From positions 1 to 64,000 of the forward strand of contig JAYRSJ010000011.1 of assembly GCA_041920215.1 (NCBI GenBank): a DNA stretch of 64,000 nt, given 5' to 3'. This DNA comes from JAYRSJ01 sp041920215. Its GTDB lineage: Bacteria; Pseudomonadota; Gammaproteobacteria; Burkholderiales; Burkholderiaceae_C. The translations under genes were made by a program, and so were the position numbers. This document shows, piece after piece, positions 34,956 through 43,052 of this stretch; within the stretch, counting starts at the first letter, position 1, and every line of letters begins with the position of its first letter. The notes beneath the pieces are model-generated. The model made no database searches and had not been told where the DNA came from. It saw nothing but the letters and a program-made list of their open reading frames with translations.

Positions 34956-35042
34956 CAATCACTCCTAGTGGCTAGCGTTGTACCAGCGGTACGGTTTGCG
35001 AAAGTGTTCGGTGAAGCGCGCAAGCGCGTTCGTCCAGGGATT

Positions 35043-35059
35043 AGCAGAATGCGTGCCAA
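35043..35059 (-). promoter_or_regulatory. Sigma-54 (-24/-12) promoter of glnA
   Basis: The minus strand reads TTGGCACGCATTCTGCT: TGGCACG at -24 matches the consensus exactly, and GG and GC are exactly 10 bases apart. Only the first T of TTGC is replaced by C. The implied start site is about 75 bases before the glnA ATG. With ntrB and ntrC downstream on the same strand, NtrC activation under nitrogen limitation is the natural reading. Confidence 0.82.
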
Positions 35060-35073
35060 GGGCGGTGCGTCCG

Positions 35074-35090
35074 GGCGCCAGCTCGGTGCA
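35074..35090 (-). promoter_or_regulatory. Candidate NtrC-binding site 1 upstream of glnA
   Basis: The minus-strand 15-mer GCACCGAGCTGGCGC matches the NtrC dyad GCACC-N5-GGTGC with one mismatch in the second half, and is preceded by T as in the consensus. Its centre is about 50 bases above the inferred start site, close for a sigma-54 enhancer but usable. Confidence 0.5.
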
Positions 35091-35154
35091 TAGGCGGCGC
35101 CGCAGCGAAACCGGCACCCTTATCCAGGTCCAGCAGGCCGGCGACTGTCGATCA

Positions 35155-35169
35155 GCCCCAATTTGGTGC
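35155..35169 (-). promoter_or_regulatory. Candidate NtrC-binding site 2 upstream of glnA
   Basis: The minus-strand 15-mer GCACCAAATTGGGGC fits GCACC-N5-GGTGC with one mismatch and lies about 130 bases above the inferred start site, a typical enhancer distance. It sits just past the stop of the CinA-like gene. A further copy of the half-site lies inside that gene's end, where CCAATTTGGTGCC (35158-35170) and its exact complement (35200-35212) form an inverted repeat. Confidence 0.38.
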
Positions 35170-35172
35170 CAA

Positions 35173-35979
35173 TCATCGCACCAACTCGGCACCTATGGTG
35201 GCACCAAATTGGATCAGTCCGCGCTTGAGGTCTTCATAGGCGACCAGGAGCCGCTCGGCCGGCAGCGACCCGGCCGGCTTGACACCCAGTTCGATATGAC
35301 GGCCCCATTGCGGATGGTCGACGCTGGGCAGGCTGAAGACCTTGATGCCGGGGTGCTCGGCCTCGATACGCTCCATCAGCGGCGTCAGCGCTGCCTCCAT
35401 CGCACCCGGCACGATCAGCGAGCGTTCCTGGACCGTCACCGGCCGACGCAGCTGCGGGTAGAGCGTGTCCAGCACCCACTCCATCATCGGATGGGCCATC
35501 ACCGGGAAACCCGGCACGAAATGCACCCGCTCGATAAAGAAGCCGGGAATCTTGTTGTACGGGTTGGGGATCAGGTTCGCGCCGGCCGGAAAACGTCCCA
35601 TCTCGAAGCGGCGCAGGGTATCAGGATGCTGCGCATCGGCAGGCTGACCCTGCTCGGCCGCCAGCTGCTGCACTCGCTCCCAGATCAGGGCCCGGGCCTC
35701 GGGATGGATCTCCAACGAACGGCCCAGCGCCGCTGCCGCCGCCTGGCGGGTATGGTCATCCGGCGTCGCACCGATGCCGCCACAGCAAAGCACCAGATCG
35801 CCGCCAGCAAAGGCCCGCCCCAGAGTCTCGGTCAGGCGCTGGCGGTCGTCGCCCACATAGTCGGCCCAGGACAGTTGCAGGCCGCGCTCGCCCAGGATCT
35901 GAATGAACCTGGACAGGTGCTTGTCCTGCCGCTTGCCCGAGAGGATTTCATCGCCGACAACGATCAGGCCGATCTGCAT
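35173..35979 (-). CDS. CinA/MoaB-type molybdopterin-binding domain protein
   Basis: This 268-residue protein has the competence/damage-inducible CinA N-terminal fold: IGLIVVGDEILSGKRQDKHL at the start and the GGIGATPDDHTRQAAAAALG motif near residue 70, followed by FPVMAHPMMEWVL. It lacks the C-terminal deamidase (PncC) domain, so it is the short stand-alone form whose substrate is unclear (phosphohydrolase on dinucleotides in some relatives). The start at 35979 has GGAG at an ideal 8-base spacing; an ATG six bases earlier has only 2 bases of spacing. It lies just after the EI24 gene, likely co-transcribed. Confidence 0.83.
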   Translation of the reverse strand: MQIGLIVVGDEILSGKRQDKHLSRFIQILGERGLQLSWADYVGDDRQRLTETLGRAFAGGDLVLCCGGIGATPDDHTRQAAAAALGRSLEIHPEARALIWERVQQLAAEQGQPADAQHPDTLRRFEMGRFPAGANLIPNPYNKIPGFFIERVHFVPGFPVMAHPMMEWVLDTLYPQLRRPVTVQERSLIVPGAMEAALTPLMERIEAEHPGIKVFSLPSVDHPQWGRHIELGVKPAGSLPAERLLVAYEDLKRGLIQFGATIGAELVR

Positions 35980-35991
35980 CTGCATCGCTCC

Positions 35992-36882
35992 TCAAGGCAG
36001 CAAGGGGGGTTGATCCAGCGCCGGCAGCGGGCTGGGCGGGGGCGGCTCCGGATTGGGCGGCAGGATGTCCGAGCCCTCGGCGGCGCGCAGCTCGGCCAGC
36101 GCCGCCAGCGCATAGTGAGCGAACCACAGTGCCGAGAAGGCGAACACCAGGGTGTAGAGCCAGATGGACAAGGCCATCAGCAGCGGGGCCAGCACCACCG
36201 CGACCACATTGAAGGCCCAGATCAGGGCCGGGGCGGCGCCCAGATAGCCGGTGATCACCCCCATCGCCAGCAGCGGCAGGCGGTGCTGGCGCATCAGCTG
36301 CTTGCGCTCAGCCGCCGAGGCATGCTCGGCCAGCACATCGAAGGCAAACACCCGGTAGGACAGCCAGCCCCAGATCAGCGGCGGCAGCACCAGCACCAGC
36401 GGCGGAATCAGCCAGAAGGGCATGCTGACGAAGAGCAGCACCAACGCGCCCGCCGAGCACAGCAACGACCAGGCCAGGCCCTGCCACCAGTTGCCGCCCC
36501 GGCGCCGCTCCAGCTGCGCGAAGCGGCGCTCGGCCACCAGGCTGACCAGGGAGGGCGTCATCATCAGCGCCACCAGCAAGAGGCTCAGCACCAGCACCAC
36601 CGGCACCGCCATCGTGATCAGCACCAGCGGTGCCATCACCGAGCGGAAGCCCTGGGCGCCCATGCTGTCCAGCCAGCGCAAGAGGCTGTCGACCAGCAGC
36701 CAGGACTCCAGCGTGGCGCGCACGCCGGCCACCGCGGCCTCCCAGTAGAAGTAGGCCAGGCCCACGGTCAGCCCCACAGCCACCAGCAGCGGCAGCAGCG
36801 ACAGGCCTATGACCCGCGGATGCAGGCAATAGATCGCCGCCCGCCAGCAGGCATCACCCAGTCTTCCCATGGTGTTGACCAT
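35992..36882 (-). CDS. EI24 (CysZ-like) domain membrane protein
   Basis: The 296-residue inner-membrane protein has about six hydrophobic segments. The motifs ALMMTPSLVSLVAERRF and IWGWLSYRVFAFDVLAEHAS are typical of the EI24 domain family, which includes the sulfate permease CysZ. A proline-rich cytoplasmic or periplasmic tail (PPNPEPPPPSPLP) ends the protein. No cysteine-synthesis genes are nearby, so sulfate transport is not supported by context. It is 12 bases from the CinA-like gene, which follows it on the same strand. Confidence 0.82.
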   Translation of the reverse strand: MVNTMGRLGDACWRAAIYCLHPRVIGLSLLPLLVAVGLTVGLAYFYWEAAVAGVRATLESWLLVDSLLRWLDSMGAQGFRSVMAPLVLITMAVPVVLVLSLLLVALMMTPSLVSLVAERRFAQLERRRGGNWWQGLAWSLLCSAGALVLLFVSMPFWLIPPLVLVLPPLIWGWLSYRVFAFDVLAEHASAAERKQLMRQHRLPLLAMGVITGYLGAAPALIWAFNVVAVVLAPLLMALSIWLYTLVFAFSALWFAHYALAALAELRAAEGSDILPPNPEPPPPSPLPALDQPPLLP

Positions 36883-36954
36883 GCCGGCCCTCCTCTGTGC
36901 ATCGTTCTAGCCCTGATGCAGCCAGCATAGCGGCTGGCCGCCTCAGGCCCGGCA

Positions 36955-37776
36955 TCAGGCGTCGGAGTCGTCGCCGCCCAGGATGCCCCCCAGCAAGCCG
37001 CCCGCGGCAAAGCCGCCCAGCACCGAGCCCTCCTCGCGACCGCCGCCGCCGGTCTGCGGCGCCGCAGCGAAGATGCGCGAGGCCAGGCGCGAGAACGGCA
37101 GGCTCTGCAGCCAGACCTCGCCAGGGCCGGTCAGCTTGGCCAGGAACAGGCCCTCGCCGCCGAACAGCGCGGTCTTGATCTTGCCGACGTACTGGATCTC
37201 GAAGTTCACGCTGGGCGTGTAGGCCACGACACAGCCGGTATCCACCAGCAGGGTCTGGCCCGGCTGCAAGGTGCGGCGCACCACGGTGCCGCCGGCATGG
37301 ACGAAGGCCAGGCCGTCGCCTTCGAGCTTCTGCATGATGAAGCCCTCGCCGCCGAAGAAACCGGTGCTGAGCTTCTGCTGCAGGGCGATGCCCAGCGAGA
37401 CGCCGCGCGCTGCGCACAGAAAGGCATCCTTCTGGCAGATCAGCGTGCCGCCCAGCTGGCGCAGATCCATCGGCAGGATCTTGCCGGGATAAGGGGCGGC
37501 AAACGCGACCCGCTGCTTGCCGCTGCCGTTGTTGGTGTAGACCGTGGTGAACAGCGACTCGCCGGTGATCAGGCGCTTGCCCGCACCCAGCAGCTTGCCG
37601 AAGAAGCCGCCCTGCTGCTTGCCGCCATCGCCGAACACCGTGTCCATCGCGATGCCGGCATCCATGAACATCATGCTGCCGGCCTCGCCGATCGCCGCCT
37701 CGCCCGGGTCGAGCTCGACCTCGACGAACTGCATCTCGGCGCCCTTGATCTCGTAATCGACCACATCCATTGCCAT
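36955..37776 (-). CDS. AIM24/TIGR00266 family protein
   Basis: This 273-residue protein of the AIM24 family (double-stranded beta-helix, no known enzyme activity) contains GEAGSMMFMDAGIAMDT, the GLFFGKL-like GGFFGKLLGAGKR, the block LGGTLICQKDAFLCAARGV and GGEGFIMQKLEGDGLAFVHA. It ends in a Gly-rich tail (GGFAAGGLLGGILGGDD) that may be membrane-associating. Paralogues are linked to membrane stress or tellurium-type resistance neighbours elsewhere, but no such neighbours are present. The start at 37776 has GGGAG eight bases upstream; the frame extends far further only because of GC-rich composition across the divergent iclR gene. Confidence 0.85.
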   Translation of the reverse strand: MAMDVVDYEIKGAEMQFVEVELDPGEAAIGEAGSMMFMDAGIAMDTVFGDGGKQQGGFFGKLLGAGKRLITGESLFTTVYTNNGSGKQRVAFAAPYPGKILPMDLRQLGGTLICQKDAFLCAARGVSLGIALQQKLSTGFFGGEGFIMQKLEGDGLAFVHAGGTVVRRTLQPGQTLLVDTGCVVAYTPSVNFEIQYVGKIKTALFGGEGLFLAKLTGPGEVWLQSLPFSRLASRIFAAAPQTGGGGREEGSVLGGFAAGGLLGGILGGDDSDA

Positions 37777-37857
37777 TTCGCGTTCTCCCGCTGTCAATCG
37801 AAACGGGCGCGATCGTACCCAAGAATTGAGCCGCCCCTGCTGCCTATACTGCGCGCC

Positions 37858-38655
37858 ATGCCAGACCCCAGCACCGCCCTGCCCGATCTCAAGCCCGGCG
37901 ACGGCTATGTCCAGTCCTTCGCGCGCGGCCTCGCGGTGATCCGCGCCTTCAGCGCCGAGGCACCGCGCCAGACGCTCACCGAGGTGGCCAAGCGCTGCGG
38001 CCTGACCCGCGCCGGCGCGCGCCGCATCCTGCTGACGCTGGAGACTCTGGGCTATGTGAGGAGCGAGGGCCGGCTGTTCGCGCTGACGCCCAAGATCCTG
38101 GACCTGGGCTACGCCTACCTGTCCTCGCAGCCGCTGTGGCAGTTTGCCGAGCCGGTGATGCAGGCCCTGACCGCCGAACTCGGCGAGAGCTGCTCGGCCG
38201 CGGTGCTGGAGGGCGCGGACATCGTCTACGTGATGCGGGTGCCGGCACGCAAGATCATGAGCATCAATCTGGGCCTGGGCAGCCGCCTGCCGGCCTGGTG
38301 CACGTCGATGGGTCGGGTGCTGCTGGCCGGACTGCCGCTGCAGGCGCTGGAGGCGCAGCTGGCGGCCGTCCAATGGCAGGCCCTGACACCACGCACCGTG
38401 CGCCACACCGACGAGTTACGTGCGCGCATCAATGCGGTGCGCGAACAGGGCTGGTGCCTGGTCAACGAGGAGCTTGAGGAAGGGCTGATCTCGCTGGCCG
38501 CGCCGATACGCGACCGCGGCGGCGCGGTGATCGCCGCGCTCAATGTCAGCGCCCAGCGCAACCGCATGCCGCCCGAGACCATGGTGCGCGACTGCCTGCC
38601 GCGACTGCTGGCGGCGGCAGCGCAGATCTCGCGCCTGGTGCAGATGAAGAGCTGA
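37858..38655 (+). CDS. IclR family transcriptional regulator (PcaR/PobR-like)
   Basis: The 265-residue regulator has a winged HTH at about 18-85 (ARGLAVIRAFSAEAPRQTLT, EVAKRCGLTRAGARRILLTL) and an IclR effector domain (about 100-262) with SCSAAVLEGADIVYVMRV and LPAWCTSMGRVLLAGL. The pattern resembles PcaR/PcaU/PobR regulators of aromatic-acid catabolism, so a beta-ketoadipate-type effector is plausible. No aromatic-degradation genes are adjacent; it is convergent with phaB, from which three hairpins separate it, and divergent from the AIM24 gene. Confidence 0.88.
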   Translation: MPDPSTALPDLKPGDGYVQSFARGLAVIRAFSAEAPRQTLTEVAKRCGLTRAGARRILLTLETLGYVRSEGRLFALTPKILDLGYAYLSSQPLWQFAEPVMQALTAELGESCSAAVLEGADIVYVMRVPARKIMSINLGLGSRLPAWCTSMGRVLLAGLPLQALEAQLAAVQWQALTPRTVRHTDELRARINAVREQGWCLVNEELEEGLISLAAPIRDRGGAVIAALNVSAQRNRMPPETMVRDCLPRLLAAAAQISRLVQMKS

Positions 38656-38659
38656 GGGT

Positions 38660-38749
38660 GCAGTCCTTTGACTGCCTCGCCGCCCCGGCCAGCCCACGCG
38701 AGACGTGGGCTGTCGTTCGTCAGGCGTCGGACAGTCCACAGGACTGTCC
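38660..38749. terminator. Three tandem hairpins between iclR-type gene and phaB
   Basis: Three stem-loops occur in 90 bases: GCAGTC/GACTGC (38660-38675, loop CTTT), GCCCACG/CGTGGGC (38692-38710, loop 5) and GGACAGTCC/GGACTGTCC (38729-38749, loop ACA), the last extendable by an outer GTCAGG/CCTGAC pair. No strong T-run follows. The gap separates convergent genes, so they probably act together as a bidirectional terminator and mRNA 3' end protection. Confidence 0.55.
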
Positions 38750-38760
38750 TCGGTCCTGAC

Positions 38761-39498
38761 TCACCCCATGTGCAGGCCGCCGTTGCAGCTGAAGTCGGCA
38801 CCGGTGGTGAAGCCTGAATCCTCACCGGCCAGCCAGGCGACGATGGCGGCGATCTCCTCGGGGGTGCCGAGGCGGCGCACCGGAATGGTCGCGATGATCT
38901 TGTCCAGCACGTCCTGGCGCACCGCCTTGACCATATCGGTGGCGATATAGCCGGGGCTCACCGTGTTGACCGTCACGCCCTTGCTGGCCACTTCCTGGGC
39001 CAGGGCCATCGTGAAGCCGTGCATGCCGGCCTTGGCGGCCGAGTAGTTGGTCTGGCCGAACTGCCCCTTCTCGCCGTTGACCGAGGAGATGTTGATGATG
39101 CGGCCCCAGCCCTTGTCCATCATGTCCTCGATCACCTGCTTGGTGACGTTGAACATGCTGTTGAGGTTGGTGTCGATCACCGCATCCCAGTCGGCACGGC
39201 TCATCTTGCGGAACATGCCGTCGCGGGTGATGCCGGCGTTGTTGACCAGCACATCGATGGGGCCATGCTCGGCCTTGACCTTGGCGAAGGCGGCCACGGT
39301 GGAATCCCAGTCAGCCACATTGCCCACCGAGGCGTAGAAGGTGTAGCCCTGGGCGGCCTGCTCGCCCAGCCATTTGTCGTAGTCGCGGCTGGGACCGCAG
39401 CCGGCGATGACCTTGAAGCCTTCCTTGTGCAGGCGCTGGCACATCGAGGTACCGATGCCACCCATACCGCCGGTCACATATGCGATCTTCTTGCTCAT
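38761..39498 (-). CDS. phaB: Acetoacetyl-CoA reductase
   Basis: PhaB reduces acetoacetyl-CoA with NADPH to (R)-3-hydroxybutyryl-CoA, the monomer for PHB. The 245-residue SDR protein has the cofactor motif VTGGMGGIGTSMCQRL, the NNAGITRD motif, catalytic Ser in INISSVNGEKGQFGQTNY followed by YSAAKAG (YxxxK), and SPGYIATDMV, all typical of PhaB. The start at 39498 (MSKKIAYVTGG) has GGAGA four to five bases upstream. It is the third gene of phaC-phaA-phaB, separated from phaA by about 180 bases. Confidence 0.96.
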   Translation of the reverse strand: MSKKIAYVTGGMGGIGTSMCQRLHKEGFKVIAGCGPSRDYDKWLGEQAAQGYTFYASVGNVADWDSTVAAFAKVKAEHGPIDVLVNNAGITRDGMFRKMSRADWDAVIDTNLNSMFNVTKQVIEDMMDKGWGRIINISSVNGEKGQFGQTNYSAAKAGMHGFTMALAQEVASKGVTVNTVSPGYIATDMVKAVRQDVLDKIIATIPVRRLGTPEEIAAIVAWLAGEDSGFTTGADFSCNGGLHMG

Positions 39499-39677
39499 AG
39501 TCTCTCCTGCGCCTCCATGGCTTTTACTGCGGGTCAATCAATCGTCGCGGGTGCGCCCGGGCGCCGCGTCATGCGCCCGCCATGCGAACCCTCTTGCTTC
39601 TTGTCGTATCGAAGACGCGTCTTCAGCCTCCCGCAGGACCGTGGGGCGGTCAAGCGGGTTCGCCCTTACTTGCAGCC

Positions 39678-40862
39678 TCAGCGCTCGACGGTCAGCGCCA
39701 CGCCCATGCCGCCGCCTATGCACAGCGAGGCGATCCCCTTGTTCGCGTCGCGGCGCTGCATCTCGTGCAACAGGGTCACCAGGATGCGTGCACCCGAGGC
39801 GCCGATCGGATGGCCCAGTGCGATCGCGCCGCCGTTGACGTTGACCTTGCTGGTGTCCCAGCCCATTTCCTGGTGCACCGCGCAGGCCTGGGCTGCAAAG
39901 GCCTCGTTGATCTCCAGCAGATCCAGGTCCTGCGGCTTCCAGCCGGCCCGCTCCAGCGCCTTCCTGGCCGCCGGCACCGGGCCCATGCCCATGGTGGCGG
40001 GGTCCAGGCCGGCGCTGGCGTAGGAGGCGATCCGGGCCAGCGGCTTGAGGCCCAGGCTGGCAGCCTTCTTGGCGCTCATGATCAGCAGGCCGGCGGCGCC
40101 GTCGTTGAGGCCCGAGGCATTGCCCGCGGTCACCGAGCCCGTCTTGTCGAAGGCAGGACGCAGGCCGGCCAGCACCTCGGCCGTGCTCTTGCGATTGATG
40201 AACTCGTCGGCGTCGAAGATCAGCGGATCGCCCTTCTTCTGCGCGATGCTGAGCGGCACGATCTCGTCCTTGAAGCGGCCGGCGTCCTGGGCCGCCGCCG
40301 CTTTCTGCTGCGAGGCAAGGGCCAGCGCGTCCTGCGCCGCGCGGCTGATGCCGTACTGCCTGGCCACGTTCTCCGCGGTGATGCCCATGTGGTACTGGTT
40401 GTAGACATCCCACAGGCCGTCGACGATCATCGAATCGATCATCTTCCAGTCGCCCATGCGCTGACCGTCGCGCGAGCCCTGCAGCACATGGGGCGAGAGG
40501 CTCATGCTTTCCTGGCCGCCGGCGATCACGATCTCACTGTCGCCGTCGCGTATCGCCTGGGCCGCCAGCATCACCGCCTTCAGGCCGGAGCCGCAGACCT
40601 TGTTGATGGTCATGGCCGGCACGGTGTCGGGCAGGCCCGCCTTGATGACGGTCTGGCGCGCCGGGTTCTGGCCACAGCCGGCCTGCAGCACCTGGCCCAG
40701 GATCAGCTCGCCGATCTGGCCGCCCTCCAGGCCGCTGCGGCGCAGCAGGTCCTTGACCACGGTGGCACCCAGCTCGGCGGCCGGGGTCTTGGCCAGGGTG
40801 CCGCCGAACTTGCCGATGGCGGTGCGGGCGGCGGCGACGATGACGATATCTGCTTGGCTCAT
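39678..40862 (-). CDS. phaA: Acetyl-CoA acetyltransferase (beta-ketothiolase)
   Basis: PhaA condenses two acetyl-CoA to acetoacetyl-CoA, the first PHB step. The 394-residue thiolase has the active Cys in NKVCGSGLKAVMLA (near residue 88), the His motif in NEAFAAQACAV and the second Cys in SLCIGGGMGVAL at the C-terminus. GGQESMSLSPHVL is also characteristic. The start at 40862 (MSQADIVIVAAARTAIGKF) is the family start; an upstream extension would enter phaC. It lies 37 bases after phaC. Confidence 0.96.
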   Translation of the reverse strand: MSQADIVIVAAARTAIGKFGGTLAKTPAAELGATVVKDLLRRSGLEGGQIGELILGQVLQAGCGQNPARQTVIKAGLPDTVPAMTINKVCGSGLKAVMLAAQAIRDGDSEIVIAGGQESMSLSPHVLQGSRDGQRMGDWKMIDSMIVDGLWDVYNQYHMGITAENVARQYGISRAAQDALALASQQKAAAAQDAGRFKDEIVPLSIAQKKGDPLIFDADEFINRKSTAEVLAGLRPAFDKTGSVTAGNASGLNDGAAGLLIMSAKKAASLGLKPLARIASYASAGLDPATMGMGPVPAARKALERAGWKPQDLDLLEINEAFAAQACAVHQEMGWDTSKVNVNGGAIALGHPIGASGARILVTLLHEMQRRDANKGIASLCIGGGMGVALTVER

Positions 40863-40899
40863 GCTTGGGTCTCTCCGTTGTGGTGATCGGGCCTGGCGA

Positions 40900-42633
40900 T
40901 CAGGCCTTCTGTTTGACATAGCGGCCGGGCGCCGGCTCGATGGGCTTGTACTTGCGGTTGCCGGGTGTCTTGGGCGCAGGCTTCATCGCACCGGCATGCG
41001 ACGCCAGCCAGGCCGCCCAGTCGGTCCACCAGCTGCCAGGATGCTCGGTGGCCTGTGCCAGCCACTCCTCGTTGCTGGCCGGCAGGGCCGTGCCCTTACC
41101 GATCCAGTGGCTGCGCTTGCCCTTGGCGGGCGGATTGATCACGCCGGCAATATGGCCGGAGGCGCCCAGCACGAAGCGCTTCTTGCCCTTGAACACCTGG
41201 GTCGAGCGGTAGGCCGCATCCCAGGGCACGATATGGTCCTCGCGCGAGCCGTAGATATAGACCGGGGCATTGATCTTGCCCAGATCCAGCGCCTCGCCAC
41301 AGACGGTCAGCCGGCCGGGCATCTTCAGCTCGTTCTGCAGATAGGTGTGGCGCAGATACCAGCAGTACATCGGGCCGGCCATATTGGTCGAATCGCCGTT
41401 CCAGTACAGCAGATCGAAGGCCGGCGGCGCCTCGCCCTTCAGGTAGTTGCCCACCACATAGTTCCAGACCAGGTCGTTGGGGCGCAGAAAGCTGAAGGTG
41501 GTGGCCAGCTCCTGCCCCCTCAGCAGGCCCGGCCCCTTGGGCGATTCGGCGCCTATGGTCATCTCGCGCATGCGCACCATGGCCTCGTCGACGAACAGGT
41601 CCAGCACGCCGTTGCTGCTGAAGTCGATCAGCGTCGTCAGCAAGGTCACGCTGGCCGCCGGCTGCTCACCGCGCGCCGCCAGCACGGCCAGCGCGGTGGC
41701 CAGGATGGTGCCGCCCACGCAGAAACCCAGCGTGTCTATCGCCGCGCAGCCGCTGATCTCCTGCACCACGCGAATGGCCTGGATGGCCGCCTGCTCGATG
41801 TAGTCGTCCCAGGTCCAGGCGACACAGCTGGCATCCGGGTTGCGCCAGCTGACCACGAAGACCCGGTGCCCCTGCTCGACCGCATAGCGGATCAGCGAGT
41901 TCTCGGGCTGCAGGTCGAGGATGTAGTACTTGTTGATGCAGGGCGGCACCATCAGCAGCGGCCGCTCATGCACCTGCTTGGTTAGCGGCGCGTACTCGAT
42001 CAGCTGGAAGAAGGGGTTCTCGTAGACGATGCTGCCGGCGCTGGTCGCCACATTGCGACCCACCTCGAAGGCGCTCTCGTCGGTCTGCGAGAGGTGGCCG
42101 CGCTGGATATCGGCCCAGAGCTGCTGGACCCCCTTGGCGATGCTCTCGCCCTGGGTCTCCAGCGCCAGCTTCAGCGCCTCGGGGTTGAGCGCCAGATAGT
42201 TGCTGGGCGCGGCCGCATCCACCCATTGCTGGACCGCGAAGCGGATGCGCTGGCGCGCCTTCTCATCGCCCTCCACCTGCTCGGCCATGCGCTGCAGTGT
42301 GCGCGCATTGAGCAGATACATCTGGCTGATGAAGTGGCTGGCCGGGTTGGCGCTCCAGGCCGGATCGGCGAAACGTCGGTCCTTGGCCGCAGGCGCACCG
42401 GCGGCACTGGCCAGGCTCTGGTTCCACAGCTCGGTGGCCTGCTTCAGATAGTCGGCCTGCAGACTGGAGAGCGTGGCCGGCGGGATCTGCAGACCGGCGA
42501 CCGATTTCCACATCTCACCCATCTCCTTGCCGACCTGGCTGGCCCGCTCGGCGGCCGCGTTCAGCGCCTCGGAATCGAGACCGCCGGCGGCGGTCGAGGA
42601 CGCGGAAGACTTGCGCTGCTGCTGGTTCTTCAT
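40900..42633 (-). CDS. phaC: Class I poly(3-hydroxybutyrate) synthase
   Basis: PhaC polymerises (R)-3-hydroxyacyl-CoA into granules. At 577 residues it is the class I (single-subunit) size. The lipase-like box LGFCVGGTILA places catalytic Cys at about residue 305, with the Asp in YGSREDHIVPWDAA and the His in GASGHIAGVINPP. An N-terminal PhaC-N domain and the VPPCINKYYILDL segment match the family. Shine-Dalgarno AGGAG lies six bases before the ATG. It heads the phaCAB operon in the Cupriavidus-like order. A phaR gene and phasins are not in the window. Confidence 0.97.
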   Translation of the reverse strand: MKNQQQRKSSASSTAAGGLDSEALNAAAERASQVGKEMGEMWKSVAGLQIPPATLSSLQADYLKQATELWNQSLASAAGAPAAKDRRFADPAWSANPASHFISQMYLLNARTLQRMAEQVEGDEKARQRIRFAVQQWVDAAAPSNYLALNPEALKLALETQGESIAKGVQQLWADIQRGHLSQTDESAFEVGRNVATSAGSIVYENPFFQLIEYAPLTKQVHERPLLMVPPCINKYYILDLQPENSLIRYAVEQGHRVFVVSWRNPDASCVAWTWDDYIEQAAIQAIRVVQEISGCAAIDTLGFCVGGTILATALAVLAARGEQPAASVTLLTTLIDFSSNGVLDLFVDEAMVRMREMTIGAESPKGPGLLRGQELATTFSFLRPNDLVWNYVVGNYLKGEAPPAFDLLYWNGDSTNMAGPMYCWYLRHTYLQNELKMPGRLTVCGEALDLGKINAPVYIYGSREDHIVPWDAAYRSTQVFKGKKRFVLGASGHIAGVINPPAKGKRSHWIGKGTALPASNEEWLAQATEHPGSWWTDWAAWLASHAGAMKPAPKTPGNRKYKPIEPAPGRYVKQKA

Positions 42634-42761
42634 GGCTCTCCTGTCGGGTCAAGGGCCGGCTCATTCAGCGAGCCAGCTCGGTTCAGACACAGGCAAGAAG
42701 CTTGCCACAGCCCGACGTGCCGCTGTTGTACCCTCGCCAACTTACCTTGTGATGACACCCC

Positions 42762-43052
42762 ATGTATCTTGTCGCGATCGCCTGGCTCTATGTGGCCCTG
42801 ATGATGGCCCTGGCCGAAGCCACCAGCACCCAGGGCACGGTGCTGGGCGCCCTCTTCACCTTCTTGCTCTACGGCCTGCTGCCTATCAGCATCGTGATGT
42901 ATCTGCTGGGCACGCCGCGCCGGCGCGCAGCACGGCGCAAGGCGGAGGCGGCAGAACTCGCCGCAGCAGCAACGGCGCAGTCAGCCGCGCAGCCGGATCG
43001 CGGCGACCATGCGGCCGCAGACCCGGTCGCGGCGGAAGGAAAAGAATCTTGA
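42762..43052 (+). CDS. Small membrane protein, conserved in Burkholderiales, unknown
   Basis: The 96-residue protein has two transmembrane helices (about residues 2-18 and 27-49), a short RRRAARRKAEA basic stretch and an Ala-rich acidic tail. I do not recognise a domain. It is divergent from phaC (128 bases between starts) and its last 72 bases overlap the antiparallel pgeF gene. The hydrophobic part is well formed and the location in the phaC promoter gap supports a real gene; the tail overlapping pgeF may be the least constrained part. Confidence 0.6.
   Translation: MYLVAIAWLYVALMMALAEATSTQGTVLGALFTFLLYGLLPISIVMYLLGTPRRRAARRKAEAAELAAAATAQSAAQPDRGDHAAADPVAAEGKES

Noticed and set aside
34956..35170. 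A possible extra small gene between glnA and the CinA-like gene
   Set aside because: The stretch is filled by the sigma-54 promoter, NtrC-type dyads and inverted repeats; open frames there look like antisense artefacts.
36955..38406. Long minus-strand extension of the AIM24 gene across the iclR-type gene
   Set aside because: The extended N-terminus is antisense to the regulator and unlike any AIM24 start; the ATG at 37776 has a good Shine-Dalgarno.
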